DNA of 64,000 bases, taken from assembly GCA_039621445.1 (NCBI GenBank), contig CP154957.1, positions 34,254,843 to 34,318,842 of the forward strand, in the 5' to 3' direction. Made by a program: the position numbers and the translations under genes. Source of the stretch: Euglena gracilis (taxonomy: Eukaryota > Euglenida > Euglenophyceae > Euglenales). Below the pieces are notes generated by a model. The model worked only from the letters and a program-made list of their open reading frames with translations, made no database searches and was not told where the DNA came from. Below, in pieces: positions 1 through 12,400 of this stretch (position 1 is its first letter; the number at the start of each line of letters is the position of its first letter).

Positions 1-1280
1 CAAAGTCTCGACCCATCTGGATTTAGATTGTTTGCATTTTTGGGGCACCCATCAGGTTCAGCTGTATGGGACTCCCCACCTCTGGACCCCCACCTTGGGG
101 GTCCAGCCACTTTCCCAGCCACCTTGAGGAAACCCCTGTTTTCAATTTCGTCGAAAATTGTGGTGTCTGCTTTTCCACTCTTACCACTTTTTTGCGCATG
201 GGTTTTTAAAATGTCAGTTGACTTTTCCTGTATTTACAGCTTTATGTGAACAGTGTTTATTTTGGACAGTTTTTAGATTTGGTCTTGGTATAGTTTTTTT
301 GTCTTCATATTTATTATTATTTATTCTATGTATTCTTTGTGACTCAGCAGGTTCACATTTTTTTTGCAATGGAAACCCAATGGAAACCCCTGACACTGAA
401 ACTGAACTCCGGGTTTAATTTTGGGGTGATTTCACCGCATTTTTTGAAGGCCAGGGGTGCGACCATTCACAGAGGGGGCCTCGGGAGACTGAGCTGAATG
501 TCCCGCACCGCTCCGCCCACGCCCTGGCCTCCCGTCTTTCCCCACCCGGTGATAAAATTGATGACGAGTGGGGCGGCCCTCGGCTTGCATTGGCGCCTCC
601 CTGGCATTGCCTGGCGGTTTGACCGCCAGTGGGGGCCGCATGGCTGCCCTCTGGCATGGCACCTGGACTTCGTGTGAGGAGGCGTGCACCAGACCAAATC
701 ATCAAAGGGCGTTGGGCCACTTGCCAGGTCTATCAGGATCTGGGGAATACCTCAGACGCATTCGGAAAGCCTTCACCAGAGTAAAATTTAGGCCAAAGTG
801 AGGTGTATTCCGCGTGAATGACGAGGACAAACGCCAGACCAACGCCTTCTCGTTGCCGGTTGCCTTGTTGCAAACGTCACCAACCACACACCCCCAGCCC
901 GTGGCCGAGACCAGCGCAATGCCACGTCCGCAGGAAGTGGCACGGGTGCTCAGGGTCTTGCTGGAGGCGAGGAATGGCGTTTCAAGGAGGTTTGCCGGGC
1001 TACCCAACGTCGGGGGCAGCGTTGCCTGCTGGCCTTTTTTTTTAATGGACAGGAACGTGCACGGCAGTGCGCCAACAGAAGTCTGCACGAAACCTCGAGA
1101 GCACGCCATTTTTGCCGCATGATAATGATAGTGAGGTTTTTGTGTTGATTTTGTCCCAAGAAATAATCCCCGAAATCGCCAAAAGCGTTTTTGGGTCCCA
1201 AAAAAGTTACGTTGACCAGTCGCCTGAAAAAAAAATTACCAGCCCGCGGCAATGGTCACCCACAACGCCTGCGGAGGTAT
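1..1280. other. Unassigned sequence
   Basis: No gene, RNA or repeat is recognised here. Several open frames overlap on both strands but lack domain motifs, convincing starts or protein-like composition. T-rich sequence (1-420) passes into GC-richer sequence (440-1060). Confidence 0.4.
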
Positions 1281-2150
1281 AAGAGTCACCCCCTCCCTCC
1301 CCTCCTGCCCTGGGCGCGGGGAGTCAGTCCAGCGCGGCCCTGGGGCGGACCGACGTGGGGCATGTAATCCGCCCCCACGTCGGCGCCCCTGCCCCCGCCC
1401 CCCGCGGTGCGTTTAAGGTTGCTGGGCCGCTCCCCCCAGGCCTCCCGCCGGCGTCCCTGACGGCCCTAGACGGCAGGGCCGTAGTCCCGCCCGGCCACTG
1501 CTGTGCCCGGCCCCTGTACCATAGCCCTGGCAGATGCCCGCCGGGGGAGTGGCAGCGGCCCGGCCTGTCTCGGCTTGGCCCGGAATGGGGGTCAACGGAG
1601 TGGGTCGACAAAACCAAAAACAACAGCCACCCTTGTCACGGGGGGCAAAAAAAAGTGATTTTGGGTAAAAAGCATTTTGAGGGCATTTGTGCAGGGGACC
1701 GTTTTTCTCAACAGTCCCTCCAAAGGGTTTGTTTGCCAAAGGGTTTGCGGGGGGTGGACGTCGTGGCCACCGCCATCCAAGTTATTTTCCTCCGTCACTG
1801 TCAAGCGGTGCCCCACCGGCGCCGGCGCCACTTTGCCGGCACTCCTGTGCCGAGGGCGACCCCCCCCCCATTTCGTGGCCGCCGCTCCCCCGGGCCGTCC
1901 TCCACCCCCGAGGCTCCCCGGCTCTGCCTGGGGTGGTCCTAACCCGCTACCCCCGACCGTCCCTCGCTGGCCCCCTTCCTCCCCCCCCCTCCCCTCCAGT
2001 GCTGGGCAAGGCACCGGTACCTGGCCGCCCCCCCCCCCCCCGGCCCGGCCCCCTCCGAGCCGCTGGCGTTCCCCCCTTCCAATGCAGCATTGGCCTGCAG
2101 GACCCCCGCACCCCTCGCCAGGGCCGTTTGGGGGGTTGCAGAGAGCTGGG
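1281..2150. other. Very GC-rich tract, function unknown
   Basis: Base composition jumps to strongly G+C-rich with many C runs, unlike the AT-richer flanks. Long open frames on both strands follow from the lack of A/T-rich stop codons; their products are Pro/Arg/Gly-rich with no domain. It ends about 20 bp before the target duplication of the 4.1-kb element. It could be a promoter-type CpG island, but no transcript start can be seen. Confidence 0.35.
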
Positions 2151-2286
2151 GAATTCCCTCGTGTTCCCTGTTTTGTTTCTTAGACGGCCGGGAATGCACT
2201 TTTCGTTTTTGGTAGTTTTTTTTGCGCACCTGCGCTTTCTTTTTTGACCAACTGCGTTGCCATCACCAGGGTTTTTCACCGGTTCG

Positions 2287-2375
2287 TGCCACAAACAATC
2301 ACGAACAATCACGAACCAGCACGAATTTGGGATTTTGGCAAAATTACGAACAATCACGAACAATCACGAACCGGA
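2287..2375 (+). repeat. ACGAACAATC minisatellite, first block
   Basis: Irregular tandem copies of the 10-mer ACGAACAATC and the variant ACGAACCAGC, ending in GAACCGGATTT. The same unit returns at 2939-3004 followed by the same GAACCGGATTT, so a 560-bp stretch lies between two related blocks. Confidence 0.85.
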
Positions 2376-2704
2376 TTTTTTCGTCACCCTTGCAGAAATG
2401 TCTTTTTCTGAGAATGACGGTGTTGTTCAATCAACCAAAGAGAAAAGATTATGGAAGAGAGGTTGCTGCCTAGGTGTCGTACCTATCTTGTTTTGGTTCC
2501 CCCCTTTTTGATCACCTTTTTCAGTTTGGTGGAGTGATGGAAGTGAGAGGTTCGGAAATGTGGTGCAGCGTTTGCCATGTTTCAGTGCACTGGGCTGAGA
2601 AGACATATGCAAATTGATATATTTCGTCGTCATTTGTGTGACTCCTGTAATGGCAGGTCCCCTGTTGGGACCGACACGTTAGCCATTTTGGTGTTCTTTG
2701 GACT

Positions 2705-2727
2705 CGGGGGGGGGGGGGGGGGGGGGC
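2705..2727 (+). repeat. Poly-G run
   Basis: More than 20 consecutive G bases. Runs of 8-15 G or C occur throughout the window; this is among the longest pure ones and could form quadruplex structure. Confidence 0.9.
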
Positions 2728-2938
2728 AATTGAATTTCGGCACAACACAACACAAGCCCGCACACCGCACTGCCATACTTTGGCGCTGATTTTTTGTTGC
2801 TTGCAGTGCATCTTTCAAGCCTCTTTTGCTTTCCCCATTGACCTAAATATTTAGATTAAAAGAGGCACAAGAAGCCAAAGTACAAGAGGAATCACCTATT
2901 TCGCCAAGGAAAACGGAAAACCGGGCGGTCTTTTGGAA

Positions 2939-3004
2939 GCACGAACAATCACGAACAATCACGAACAATCACGAACAATCACGAATAATCACGAACAATC
3001 GAAC
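2939..3004 (+). repeat. ACGAACAATC minisatellite, second block
   Basis: Six or more near-perfect tandem copies of ACGAACAATC, one with AATAATC, followed by GAACCGGATTT as in the first block. Confidence 0.9.
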
Positions 3005-3308
3005 CGGATTTCAGGCTTCCTAGCACGAACCGATGATAAACCCTGCCATCACTTGACGGGGCAGCGCACCCGTCAGCTGAAACCCCTGGTACCAAAATGG
3101 GTACCACTACTTTCGATTCCCGGGCTTTCTTTTCTGGGTACACCGACTTTTTTTGTTTTGAAAACAGCGGTTTACCACCTCTGCCGACCGAGGGGAAAAC
3201 CCTGTCTGCCGAAGGAGGTGCGACACAAAACGCTGTTTCACGAGGACGAACCCTCGTCAGGTGAAGCCGTTGTACCCGTCGCTGTCCCCCCTGTTTTGTG
3301 GTGCCCAG

Positions 3309-6236
3309 TGAATGCGCAGGTGCGCATTCACCCCCCTCTCCGTCCCGGCCTTTTCCTGAAGTTTTAGACAGTTATTGTGGCTCCTGGGGGTGGTTGTGGG
3401 AAGGTTCCGTGTTCTCCATGATTAGAGTGGACGGGAGGTTCTGTGCCCTGTATCGGAAGCAGGGCACGAGGGGGCGCCAATGTTTGGTTTGTGCCTGGAT
3501 CATGCGTTCAGAGAGTGGTGGGTGACGGTGCATTAAAACCCATGCCCGGTATCTGTTGGGGCGGGCTCGGAGCTCTGCCTCAGGGACCCTGCTGTTTGCA
3601 TTGCACACGGTGCACTGCAACTCTCCACGACACATGCAGGCACAGCATCCCTGCAGTGGTCCACGACCTCTGCTCCGCATGTGCCTTCTCATAGGCACCA
3701 CGGCATGTCACCATGTGGGACCACCTGTGTTTAGGTCTGACATTTGGAATGGGGTTCTTGGTATGGAAGGGGGGCTGGCTTGCACGCCTTTCCTGTGTGT
3801 CACTGGTTTTTAAAGCTACGGAGCGGAGCCCTGCTTCAACCCTTTTTGCCACAGACTACACCCTTCAGAACAGCCCTCACAAACGATATAAAATGGCTCC
3901 TCTCCAAGGTTGCACGAGGCACAAGAATGTGCACGTGCGCACTCTTGAAGCCATTCAATCGCTGGCTGGCTGTGATTTTACCTGCAGGAGAGCAGGAGGG
4001 GAGCAGTGCTGGCCATCCAAAGAGTGCGCACCTGCGCATTTTGTGAGGGAGGGTGCGCATGTGCGCATTCTCTGTGTTGTGGGGAGTTGTGTCTCGCACT
4101 CCTGAACCCAGTTCCAGCACAGCATTGTGGCAAAACATTTCAGAGGCATCTCATTGCACAGGAGGATGCCGCCAGAGTAGGGTGTGTCTCTCCTGAATGT
4201 GCCTCCACCTTGTGTGCTGAGTTGTTGGGCATCGCCCTGTGTGGCAACCTCCCACCAGGGTGCTTTAAGGGGAGACACAAGAAGGGAATGTCCGTGTGCA
4301 CATTCACCCCGATGTGCCATGTTTGATTGCAGCCATTGCGGATGGGGTTTGTGTAGAAGGTGTGTGCATATGTGCTTTCTTTGGTCTTCACGGCGGCCAG
4401 TGATGGTGTTGTTTTCTGTGCTGGAGCGTCGACTCTGAGTACATGGTAAATAAGGGTGTTGTGTGGCGGGTGAGGTTTGTTGCGAATAAGGCCACAGGTG
4501 GTGGTCCGCCCCTGCCGTGTTTCGCTCCAGGGCTGCCTTGTCCTCAGACATTATTCGATTCTCGCAGGGAGGTTTACATTTCAGCTGTGTCGTTCCAAAC
4601 CCAGGCCAGGCGGGGGGAGTTGGCGTGGGTAGTGGCAGGCCCGCCTCAGAGTACAAAATTCAGCATTGTGGCTGTAATTTAAAGAAAGGCGCAGGACTCT
4701 TTTTTGTGCATGTGCGCATTCACAGGCTTTCTACTCATCCCATGAAAGGCTGCTGCCGTAATTGGGAATTAGGGTGCCTGTCACTGAGGAATTTCCTCGG
4801 GCACTGAAGTCCCTTTCTGAACCGTTTCCCCATGGTGCAACACAGTGGAATACACAGAAAAAGCAGAACGGAAAAAAATTCCTGGGTTGACCCGCAGGTT
4901 TTTTGTTCTGATGTTCTTGGCTCACGGTCTCAAGGGTCTGGATAAATTTTGGGGCAAGGACTGACCAATGCAGTTCGCCTCTTTGAGTCCATTTGGATTG
5001 TGAAATAATTCTGTGTTTACAGACCGTTTTTGGTAATGATGCCGAAGGTGGCAATGGACGTGTTTTGCTCTCGAGGTGCCAACCCCATGAGCACCGTGTG
5101 TGTTGATCCAGACACGATCCCTTGCGTTGACCCTAATTGTGGGGCACAGTGCTCCCCACACTATGCACTACAGCCCAACGTAAGGTTGTTCAATGCGCCC
5201 ATTGGCTGTGTGCATGCACGTTCTGGGGGTGGGGTCAGACAACGCTGGCAACAACCGGCCCATCACCTCTGCCGGGTGGGGGACGGTTGCATGTGCACTG
5301 GGACGTGCTCCACACGTTCATGAGAGCAGCGTAGGCTGGGCTGGGCGCTGGACTGCAGCGGGTGAAGTCTAATGCGCAGGTGCGCATTCTGATTTGTTCG
5401 ATGACCTGAGCTGCAGGGGGGCAGTTCTCCTGTCACTGAAGGACATCAATTCTTGCTTTGACACCTGCCGTCGCCGATCCCAGGGTTTTCCACGCCGCTG
5501 CAGAGTGTGGTCTGGTACAGCGACAGTCTTGTTTCAGGGTGTGGTCTGGTACAGCGACATTGTTGCCAAGGGGTGATTCTGTTGGTTCACATCCCCCTCA
5601 CACACCCATGATCTGCAAGCCCGAAACCACATCATAGCGATGCACAACTCAGATTCAAGGCAGGCAAGCAACAGGCCGTACCCAGTGCGTCTTTCACCAT
5701 CAATGCGCGTGTGTGCATTCCCCCTTCCCACAGCCTGTGTCCATTCCAAAAAAAAATGCGCATCTGCGCATTCTTTTGGGTTTCCAAAAATGCGCAGGTG
5801 TGCATTCTTCGGCCCTGATACTCGGTGACACCCCTATCGTCTTGGCCTTGGGAGGGTTGTGTCTCCATGGCTGCAAGGAGCTTCTTCCCATGCTCATCCC
5901 GGGATCACCTTCTCTGCCCCCGAAGTCATCAGCACACATCGGTGAACACAAGGTGGCACACCCAGGTCCAGGTTGGCTCGCGTCGGCCGTGTTCCACATG
6001 CCGTGTGCTGTGTGCCAAGTGTGTGTCCCGCTACGCAATGTTCCACAGTCATCGTGAAACAGCTGTAAACAGCATGATACGTAGTTGAAGCAGAATACAG
6101 GGGGGTGGTCCCTGTGGTTGTGTAACATCCAAACAGATCAGTTTCCTGGTGTTTACACCCAGTCTGGAAGAGACATCAAACCATCCGGAATGCGCACCTG
6201 CGCACTCCGCTTCCAAAATGCGCGGATACACATTTT
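3309..6236. repeat. Dispersed GCGCA-dyad array inside T1
   Basis: About ten imperfect palindromes of the form AATGCGCA-NN-TGCGCATT. The best, at 3309-3330, has 11-bp perfect arms (GTGAATGCGCA / TGCGCATTCAC) around GG. Others lie near 3931, 4021, 4046, 4707, 5371, 5702, 5755, 5789, 6189 and 6217. One more, GCGCACCTGCGC, sits just inside the left terminus near 2224. Placement just inside both termini fits subterminal binding sites for a transposase; that role is inference. Confidence 0.75.
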
Positions 6237-6469
6237 CACTAAAACTACCAGAATTTTGTGATTCCCAAAGAAAAGTGCATTCCCGGCCGTCTAAGTGTTT
6301 TGTTTTTCTATTGCGAATACCATATCATGATGTAATGGTTTCTCTTGAAAGCAGTGTAGATGGCGGGTCAAGCACGCGGATGTTGGAGGCAGCATCACTC
6401 CTTCGAGAGGCACACCATTTTCTCAAATAGTGAAATGACAAGCCTGTTTTTGTCCATGTGCATATTGTA

Positions 6470-6625
6470 TATATTTCTGAATGTGTATCTGTGTCTGTAT
6501 CTGTATATGAATATACATAATACATTTGCGCATGTTTGCATAAACGCATGCGCACACACATATCCATTACATTTCCAGATACAGATACAGATAAAGATAC
6601 AGACACAGATACAGATATACAGTAA
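6470..6625. repeat. Hexanucleotide microsatellite as inverted pair
   Basis: TGTATC/TGTGTC-type repeats near 6483-6512 are mirrored by GATACA/GACACA repeats near 6578-6620, so the stretch can fold into a long hairpin. Confidence 0.8.
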
Positions 6626-6682
6626 AAGTACATTTATGTATGGATGGAGATCGTTATAATCAGAAGAAAGGGTTCATAAGTG

Positions 6683-6815
6683 TTCGTTAATGGAGAAAAC
6701 AATGTCAGTGTTGAGATTTGTATGGTCTGTGACAGGAGGGCAGGAAAATGTTAGTGTTGAGACGGGATAATATGTTAGTGTTTGGCAGGAAAGGTGTGTT
6801 AGTGTTTGTTGGGCG
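6683..6815 (+). repeat. Imperfect TGTTAGTGTTGAG-type repeats
   Basis: Four or five loose copies of a unit containing TTAGTGTT, separated by GGCAGGAAA-like spacers. No protein is implied. Confidence 0.6.
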
Positions 6816-6954
6816 GGCGGATTCATAATCACATTTACGAATTTACCTGCACTGGCAAGTTAACCCTAACCTATAATGTTTATCAGCAATTTTTTTTGAA
6901 TCGCTGCCTCAGCCACCTCCCTGGAGGAGCCACATGGCTGACAGCTGGCTGGAA

Positions 6955-7470
6955 TGACAGAAAATGGCCAAAATGACCCCAAATGAAGATGGCTGATGAA
7001 GCATTGACTCCAGATATCCACCACAATATTTCCACAGAAGTTTTTTTTGCAAATTTGTATAATAAACTGCGTGATTTTCCTGGAAAATTCTGCGAATTTC
7101 TGAAAAACACTGGAAGGTGTCGCAAATTCTCATTTTGCAATAGATCTTTTGCAAAATGCAAATTGCTTTTTTTTTTTAAAATAAAAGAAAAACCCAGACA
7201 TGACTGAATTATTTACCATACAGAGCCATTTTACAACCAAAAATGGCTAAAATAAAGGAACAATGGTCCAGAAAAATGGCCCAAGTGGCCAAAGTTTGAC
7301 CAACAGCCAAAAATGGCCCAAAAATGTCGGATTGTGTTCACATAAATAATGCAAACTGGCCTGAAATGGCCCCAAAATGACTCAAAATAGTCGAAAATGG
7401 TCGAAGATCGCCAAAAATGGTCAACAATAGCCCTAAATGGCAGGTTCAATGCAGAATGGCCTGAAATGAA
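6955..7470 (+). repeat. AAAATGGC(C) short-repeat region
   Basis: Many irregular copies of AAAATGGCC and near variants; the minus-strand frame over it is Phe/Trp-rich only because of the repeat. The same word recurs at 22890-23000 and 51060-51115. Confidence 0.7.
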
Positions 7471-8880
7471 CTAATAGGTGGGTGACCAAACATGGCCCGG
7501 GTTTTGAAAAATCATTTCCGCGTGTTTTTCCGCATATTTAGCACATATTCCCACATATTTCACCACATATTTGGGAATTATTTTTGGCACATCCACCCCT
7601 GCTGAGATGTTCTTGAGCCGAGGTGTGAGGAGCGCCTGGACGCCCTCCGGTGTACCCAACCCAGTACCCGCGGGGCAACTCGCTAAGTGTCTTCCCAGTA
7701 GCTGCGCCAGAGCACGTGCGACGTGGCCGAGGCAGTGGAGGCTGAGTCCACCTGGGTTGCAGACTTCTTGACCAATGTTCTGCATCAACGTCGTAGGAAG
7801 AAGGAACAAGCGAAAATTCATGTCCGAGGAACGTTGTGACGATGGTTTTCAGGATTAAGGAATAAAATTATAATAACCTTTCATGTCCAACGACTCCCCT
7901 ATGTCTTTTGACACTTTTGACACCTTTTCGAAGGTTTGGCCAAATTTTGGGTCCTGGCGCGAAGCGCTGGGCCAAAAAATTTTGCACTCAAACTCGGTCA
8001 AAAATTGGCCAAAATGCCACTTTTGACATTTTTTGAGCAAACTTTTGTCAAAGTTGCCCAAATTTTCGGTGCAAAGCGCAGAAGAAAATTTTTGGCTTTT
8101 GGGGGGGTTCCAGCTGCCTGCCAACTTTTTTTTAACCTCTTGTCCAACGACCCCCCAGTCAGAGGACAGAGGTTACCGATCGTTGGACATGGGGGGGGGT
8201 ATGATAATATCACCCCAAATAATATGTCTCCCCCAAGAAAAATGAATAATACATTGGCAGCTGCTTGCTACTTCCCCCCCCCCCAGAGTGACCGAGTAGT
8301 AGTTGGGGGGAGGGGCTTATGTTGTTTTGTAGAATTTTTGGTGTTTTTGTTTATTTTTCAGTCTCAGGTGCCCCCGAATTACGCCTGAATCCCGGGCAAC
8401 CGCCGGCAGATTCAGGGAGGGTTTACGCTTTTTTGGAATACAGTTATGGATAGGATTGGCATAACAAAAATGGGCATTTTTATGGGACAAAGTTAGGCCA
8501 GAAGTTAGGTCCCCGTTTTGGAAGGTTTTGAGAGAGTATTGTCGTCGGCGAGGGGACAGGAGTGGCTCGCTGCTGTTTTGGGGCGGTGGTTCTCCCCAAG
8601 TGACACCAATGATGGCCCTTTCATTGATGCATTGACGGGTATTGGGGTTGGGTAGCGCATCTGGAGACGCAGCTGGGCTCTGCCTTTGCGGATCGATGGC
8701 TGGGGGAGCTCGGCCGCCGCAGCCAAACGAATGCCCTCCCAGCCCCCGCCCCCCAGACGCCTGGACTTGGTGGGTACGATATTTACCAAAAATCGAACTA
8801 AATTCTGCCAAACTTGGTCAGAAATGGGGCCTAAATTCTCTAATTTCTCTCTAAATTCCTAACAGTGGGAGCCCTCTGGG
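7471..8880. other. Unassigned sequence with one hairpin
   Basis: No coding region is recognised. A hairpin at 8143-8192 has the arms GTCCAACGA and TCGTTGGAC; related TGTCCAACGACC sequences occur near 7885, 10170, 10256 and 10738-10792, the last again as a hairpin. Confidence 0.45.
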
Positions 8881-8894
8881 AATCCGGTTGCAAC

Positions 8895-9040
8895 CCAAAT
8901 CCTATCCCCCCCCCGGGCAATTGACGCCCCCAGGCAATTGACGCCCCCGGGCAATTGTCACCCCTGGTTGTGCCGGCCAATTTGTCACCCCGGGAAATTG
9001 TCACCCCCCTCCGTGCTGCCCAATTTGTCACCCCCCACAG
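8895..9040 (+). repeat. GGCAATTGACGCCCCC minisatellite
   Basis: Tandem units alternate GGGCAATTG(A/T) with CGCCCCC or CACCCCC. A second block lies at 9226-9350. The related TAATTGNCCCCC word recurs near 16.8, 29.1, 37.6, 47.1 and 54.3 kb. Confidence 0.8.
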
Positions 9041-9225
9041 AAGGTGTTTGTGAACTTTCATTTCGCCAACACGACTCGATTGATCCTCTATTTCGCTACA
9101 ACGTGCTGAGAAATGTCACATGCCAAATGCTCTGCACAATATCACAACCATAGCTGCATTTTTGCGTGTCCACTGGTGTTTCAGATGGTGTTCTTGGTCA
9201 TTTGGATTTAATGTGGCCTACATGG

Positions 9226-9350
9226 GTGGGCAATTGACGCCCCCGGGCAATTGTCACCCCCCTCTGTGCCGGCCAAATTGTCACCCGGGAAATTGTCACC
9301 CCCCTCTGTGCTGCCCGATTTGTCACGCGACAATTGCCCAGGGGGGGGGG
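9226..9350 (+). repeat. GGCAATTG minisatellite, second block
   Basis: Same unit as the block at 8895-9040. The two blocks flank about 190 bp of ordinary sequence, possibly the two ends of one element. Confidence 0.8.
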
Positions 9351-9448
9351 GTATCCCCAGAACTGACCCCGAGGGTCCTCCAAGGGGACTCGTGTGTCAC
9401 CATACCCCCCCTCTGACTCGAGGGGGGGTCCATTTAGAGTATGGCTGC

Positions 9449-9468
9449 CATATATATATATATATAAT
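9449..9468. repeat. TA dinucleotide microsatellite
   Basis: About nine TA repeats. Confidence 0.9.
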
Positions 9469-9469
9469 G

Positions 9470-12400
9470 TGTTCATGTATACATGCCAGTTTGGCTGGTG
9501 ATTTTGACTACCCAAATAGTACACCCCTCGGCCGCGCCCTTGCACAGCAAATCAAACAAGGTGGAAACACATCATTTTCCACTGAAAATGGTGATCGGTG
9601 AAAAAAAAAATTGAAGCAGTATCAATCTCAAGTACAACGCCAAACTGTGGGGGAAATCAGTAATTTAGTTTTTGAAGCAATGTGCAAATTTGGAGAGCCT
9701 TTTTATTTATTTGGAAAATTGTCCAAGTCATCCACCCTTCCCAAATAATGTGCATGTTGTATAAACATGCAATCTGTTTTGTCCAGATAATTTTGTGCTG
9801 TGATGGGCAGTGGGTGCCTTCTTTAAAGCAGAGAATATATTTAATCAGCACATTTGGCAAATGCTTTTTTAACCCCTTGCTTGAGGGCCGAATTAACGTT
9901 TGACATACAGGTCATGGTTTCTGCTTTTTTTTGTGCTATTTCTTTTTGCACTGCGTGTTTGGACCGAGCTGCTGAATTGAGCCTGGCTGGCTGGGCTTGA
10001 GCACCCAAATCGACCTTGCATCAAGATTCGGGAAGAAATCCTTCAGGGAAATCCAATAAAGAAAAGCCCGACTTTATTGACCGAGATACTCAAAACATGA
10101 TTTACAGCCAAAGAAATGGCCGACGGAAGCTTCTTTTGGACCGGTTTGAAGGGTCAATTTCTAATCCCCCTATGTCCAACGGACCCCCTAACGACCCCCC
10201 CCCCCAGGTTTGCCCAGTCTGTGAACCTTTTTTTTTGTGACTAAAAACACACCTTGTCCAACGACCAGGTCCTTGCTTAAAAAAAAATTGTTTCTATCCC
10301 CCCGGGGGGTTTCCAGCCAGCCAACGGCCTTTTGCCAGCCAGCAGCCTATTTCCAGCCTTCCCCTCCCCATCGACGAGTTTTATTTATTTTCCAGCTGTC
10401 CTTCCTTTCGAGGATGCAAAATAGCCAAAACAGAAATGCGCAAAATGGGTCGGAAAAGGGCTGGCCAGGGCAATTTGGGGGTCGAACAACCGTTACATAA
10501 TTGACAGCTTTTGACATTTTTGCAGTTCCGGTTTTTTAGGGTGCCCAGTTCGACCCAGTCGAGCCCAGTTCCAGCTAAGGGACCCCATATGAGGGGAAGG
10601 GGGTGGTCAACCAGCAGCCTTTTCCAGCCGACCCAAATTTTCAGCTTCAGAGCTGGAACCCCCGCCTGGTTCTTTAAGCAACGCCCTGCTGACGACTGAC
10701 CCCCTGGTCGGAGGACATCTTTTCAGTCAGAACCCTATGTCCAACAACCCTCCCCCCAGTCAAAGGATAGAAATCTTTGGTCGTTGGGCATAGGGCTGGA
10801 ACACTGTTTTCCCCTTCTTCTCAATTTCAAGGGCCGCCTCCAAATGATCGTCTTTTGGCTGAGATCAAAATCATGTTTCATTGTTCCGAATTCAGAGGCA
10901 GCCACCGTCATATGTGGCCGACTTGTTGAAGGATCAATCGCACTCTGCATCTCCATGCAGTGTTCTTCATTTGCATCAAAAAAAAATTTACCCACTCAGA
11001 CAATTATGCCCCGCACTGCTTGCATGTCAGGGCCAAAGTCAACAAATGTTCTTTCAATCTCTTCGGGATTTCTCCCTGAGGCTGTCACAGCCAAGGGGAA
11101 GCATGCCTGCATTCTGTGATGCGTGGTCTGGATCCATGCACGTTCACGAACACCCACTCACAATGCGCATGCGCAGCGCACTTGTGTCATGCTGGCATTG
11201 CGGAGGAGGCCAACCAACCCCCAAATGGCGAAGGTCCTCCACCTGCCTCGCTCCGGCGTCCAGCAGGCTGCGAGACACGTCGCCCCCCCCCCCCTCTTGG
11301 CTGCCCCGCTGACCCATGACCTTTCCCTGGCTGGATGCCGTCTGTGCGCGGGGCATTCCAGGGCTAGACGGGGATCCTTGCAACCTTATGGGTGGTAGGG
11401 GGGGTACAACCGGGGAATTTGTCAAAAGACAGAGAAAGGGGAGAAACGGCCACACCCAACACTGTGGCTTGGGGTCCCCCTCTCCCCCTAACGCCCACCC
11501 CGCCTTGCTCAGTTGACAACACCGGCGATGTGGGCGCGAAGCTGTTGGCAGAGGCCAGGCCTTTGCCTCGTGGTGGGCCCGTATTTCCGGGGACGCCAAT
11601 TTTAGGTCAAAAGTTTCTTTCGGCGCCAAAGCAATTCTATTTGAGTGGGTGCCATGGTGGCCGGGGGGGGGCGACCCCCCCCCACCCACCAGGCCTTCGC
11701 GTCCGGTCCTGGGGCCGTCCGCACTGTGTCCCTCTGGGCTCCCTTTGCCGACCCCTGCCGCCTTCCTGGCGCCGCCTCGCCCCTGCATTCCCCCAGGCAC
11801 TCTCAACCGCAACCACAACGCCGTGTGCCCCTCGTGCACCATTTCCCAAGCGATCTGGGAGATGGGAGGAGGGACCCCCCCCCCATCACTGGTTGGTCAT
11901 TTTCGTCCCTGCTAGAGCCTTATGGTTTTGAAAATGGCATGGAAGTGTTTGCAAATCTTTGGGTTGTGTAGCATGCTTCGTAGTGTGCTTCAAGGTATTC
12001 ACATTTTTCACACAAAATGCAATTTACTCAAATGCACTGTTGGCAAGTTGATTTGTGCCCCCCCCCTCAATGCATCATGTCCACTAAAGCCCCATGCTGA
12101 ATCCCACTCCCCAATAACGCACCCCAATGTGTAATTTGAATGGGGGGGTGTTAAAACCCCCCAAGTATAAACCCCCCCAAAGGGGTTTGGTTTTTTCCCA
12201 AATATAAAGCCCCCTCCATGTGGAGCCAGACAATGGTGCCATTCATTCATTCAGATTCAGGGGAAAATAATAGAAAATTCTGAGGTGGATACAACATTTT
12301 TTTCACAAAAATGCACCATTTTGGATTATAATTACACATTTTTGGTACGCAACGATGTTCACAACGAAATTTTGGCATGCATTTGGTGTTTGGCAACATG

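Larger units (their letters stand above)
2179..6295. mobile_element. 4.1-kb TIR transposon with 10-bp target duplication (element T1)
   Basis: The first and last 26 bp are a perfect inverted pair; the left one starts CTTAGACGGCCGGGAATGCA. The flanks carry an exact 10-bp direct repeat, TGTTTTGTTT, at 2169-2178 and 6296-6305, as expected of a target-site duplication. Inside the termini both ends continue with TGGTAGTTTT and then GCGCA-type dyads. A 9-11-bp duplication is typical of Mutator-like elements, but no MULE protein is seen. The longest interior frame (3955-4656, minus strand) has no recognisable motif, so the element is probably non-autonomous or has a decayed gene. Confidence 0.85.

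Noticed and set aside
1355-2247. Overlapping Pro-rich frames in the GC-rich tract
   Set aside because: Absence of stops follows from base composition; frames overlap on both strands without motif.
3309-3330. Dyads as NRF1 sites
   Set aside because: NRF1 sites lack the 2-bp spacer (TGCGCATGCGCA) and belong to animals; similarity is probably incidental.
3955-4656. 233-codon minus-strand open frame in T1 as a transposase
   Set aside because: No domain, no catalytic motif, Pro/His/Cys-rich; not enough to call a gene.
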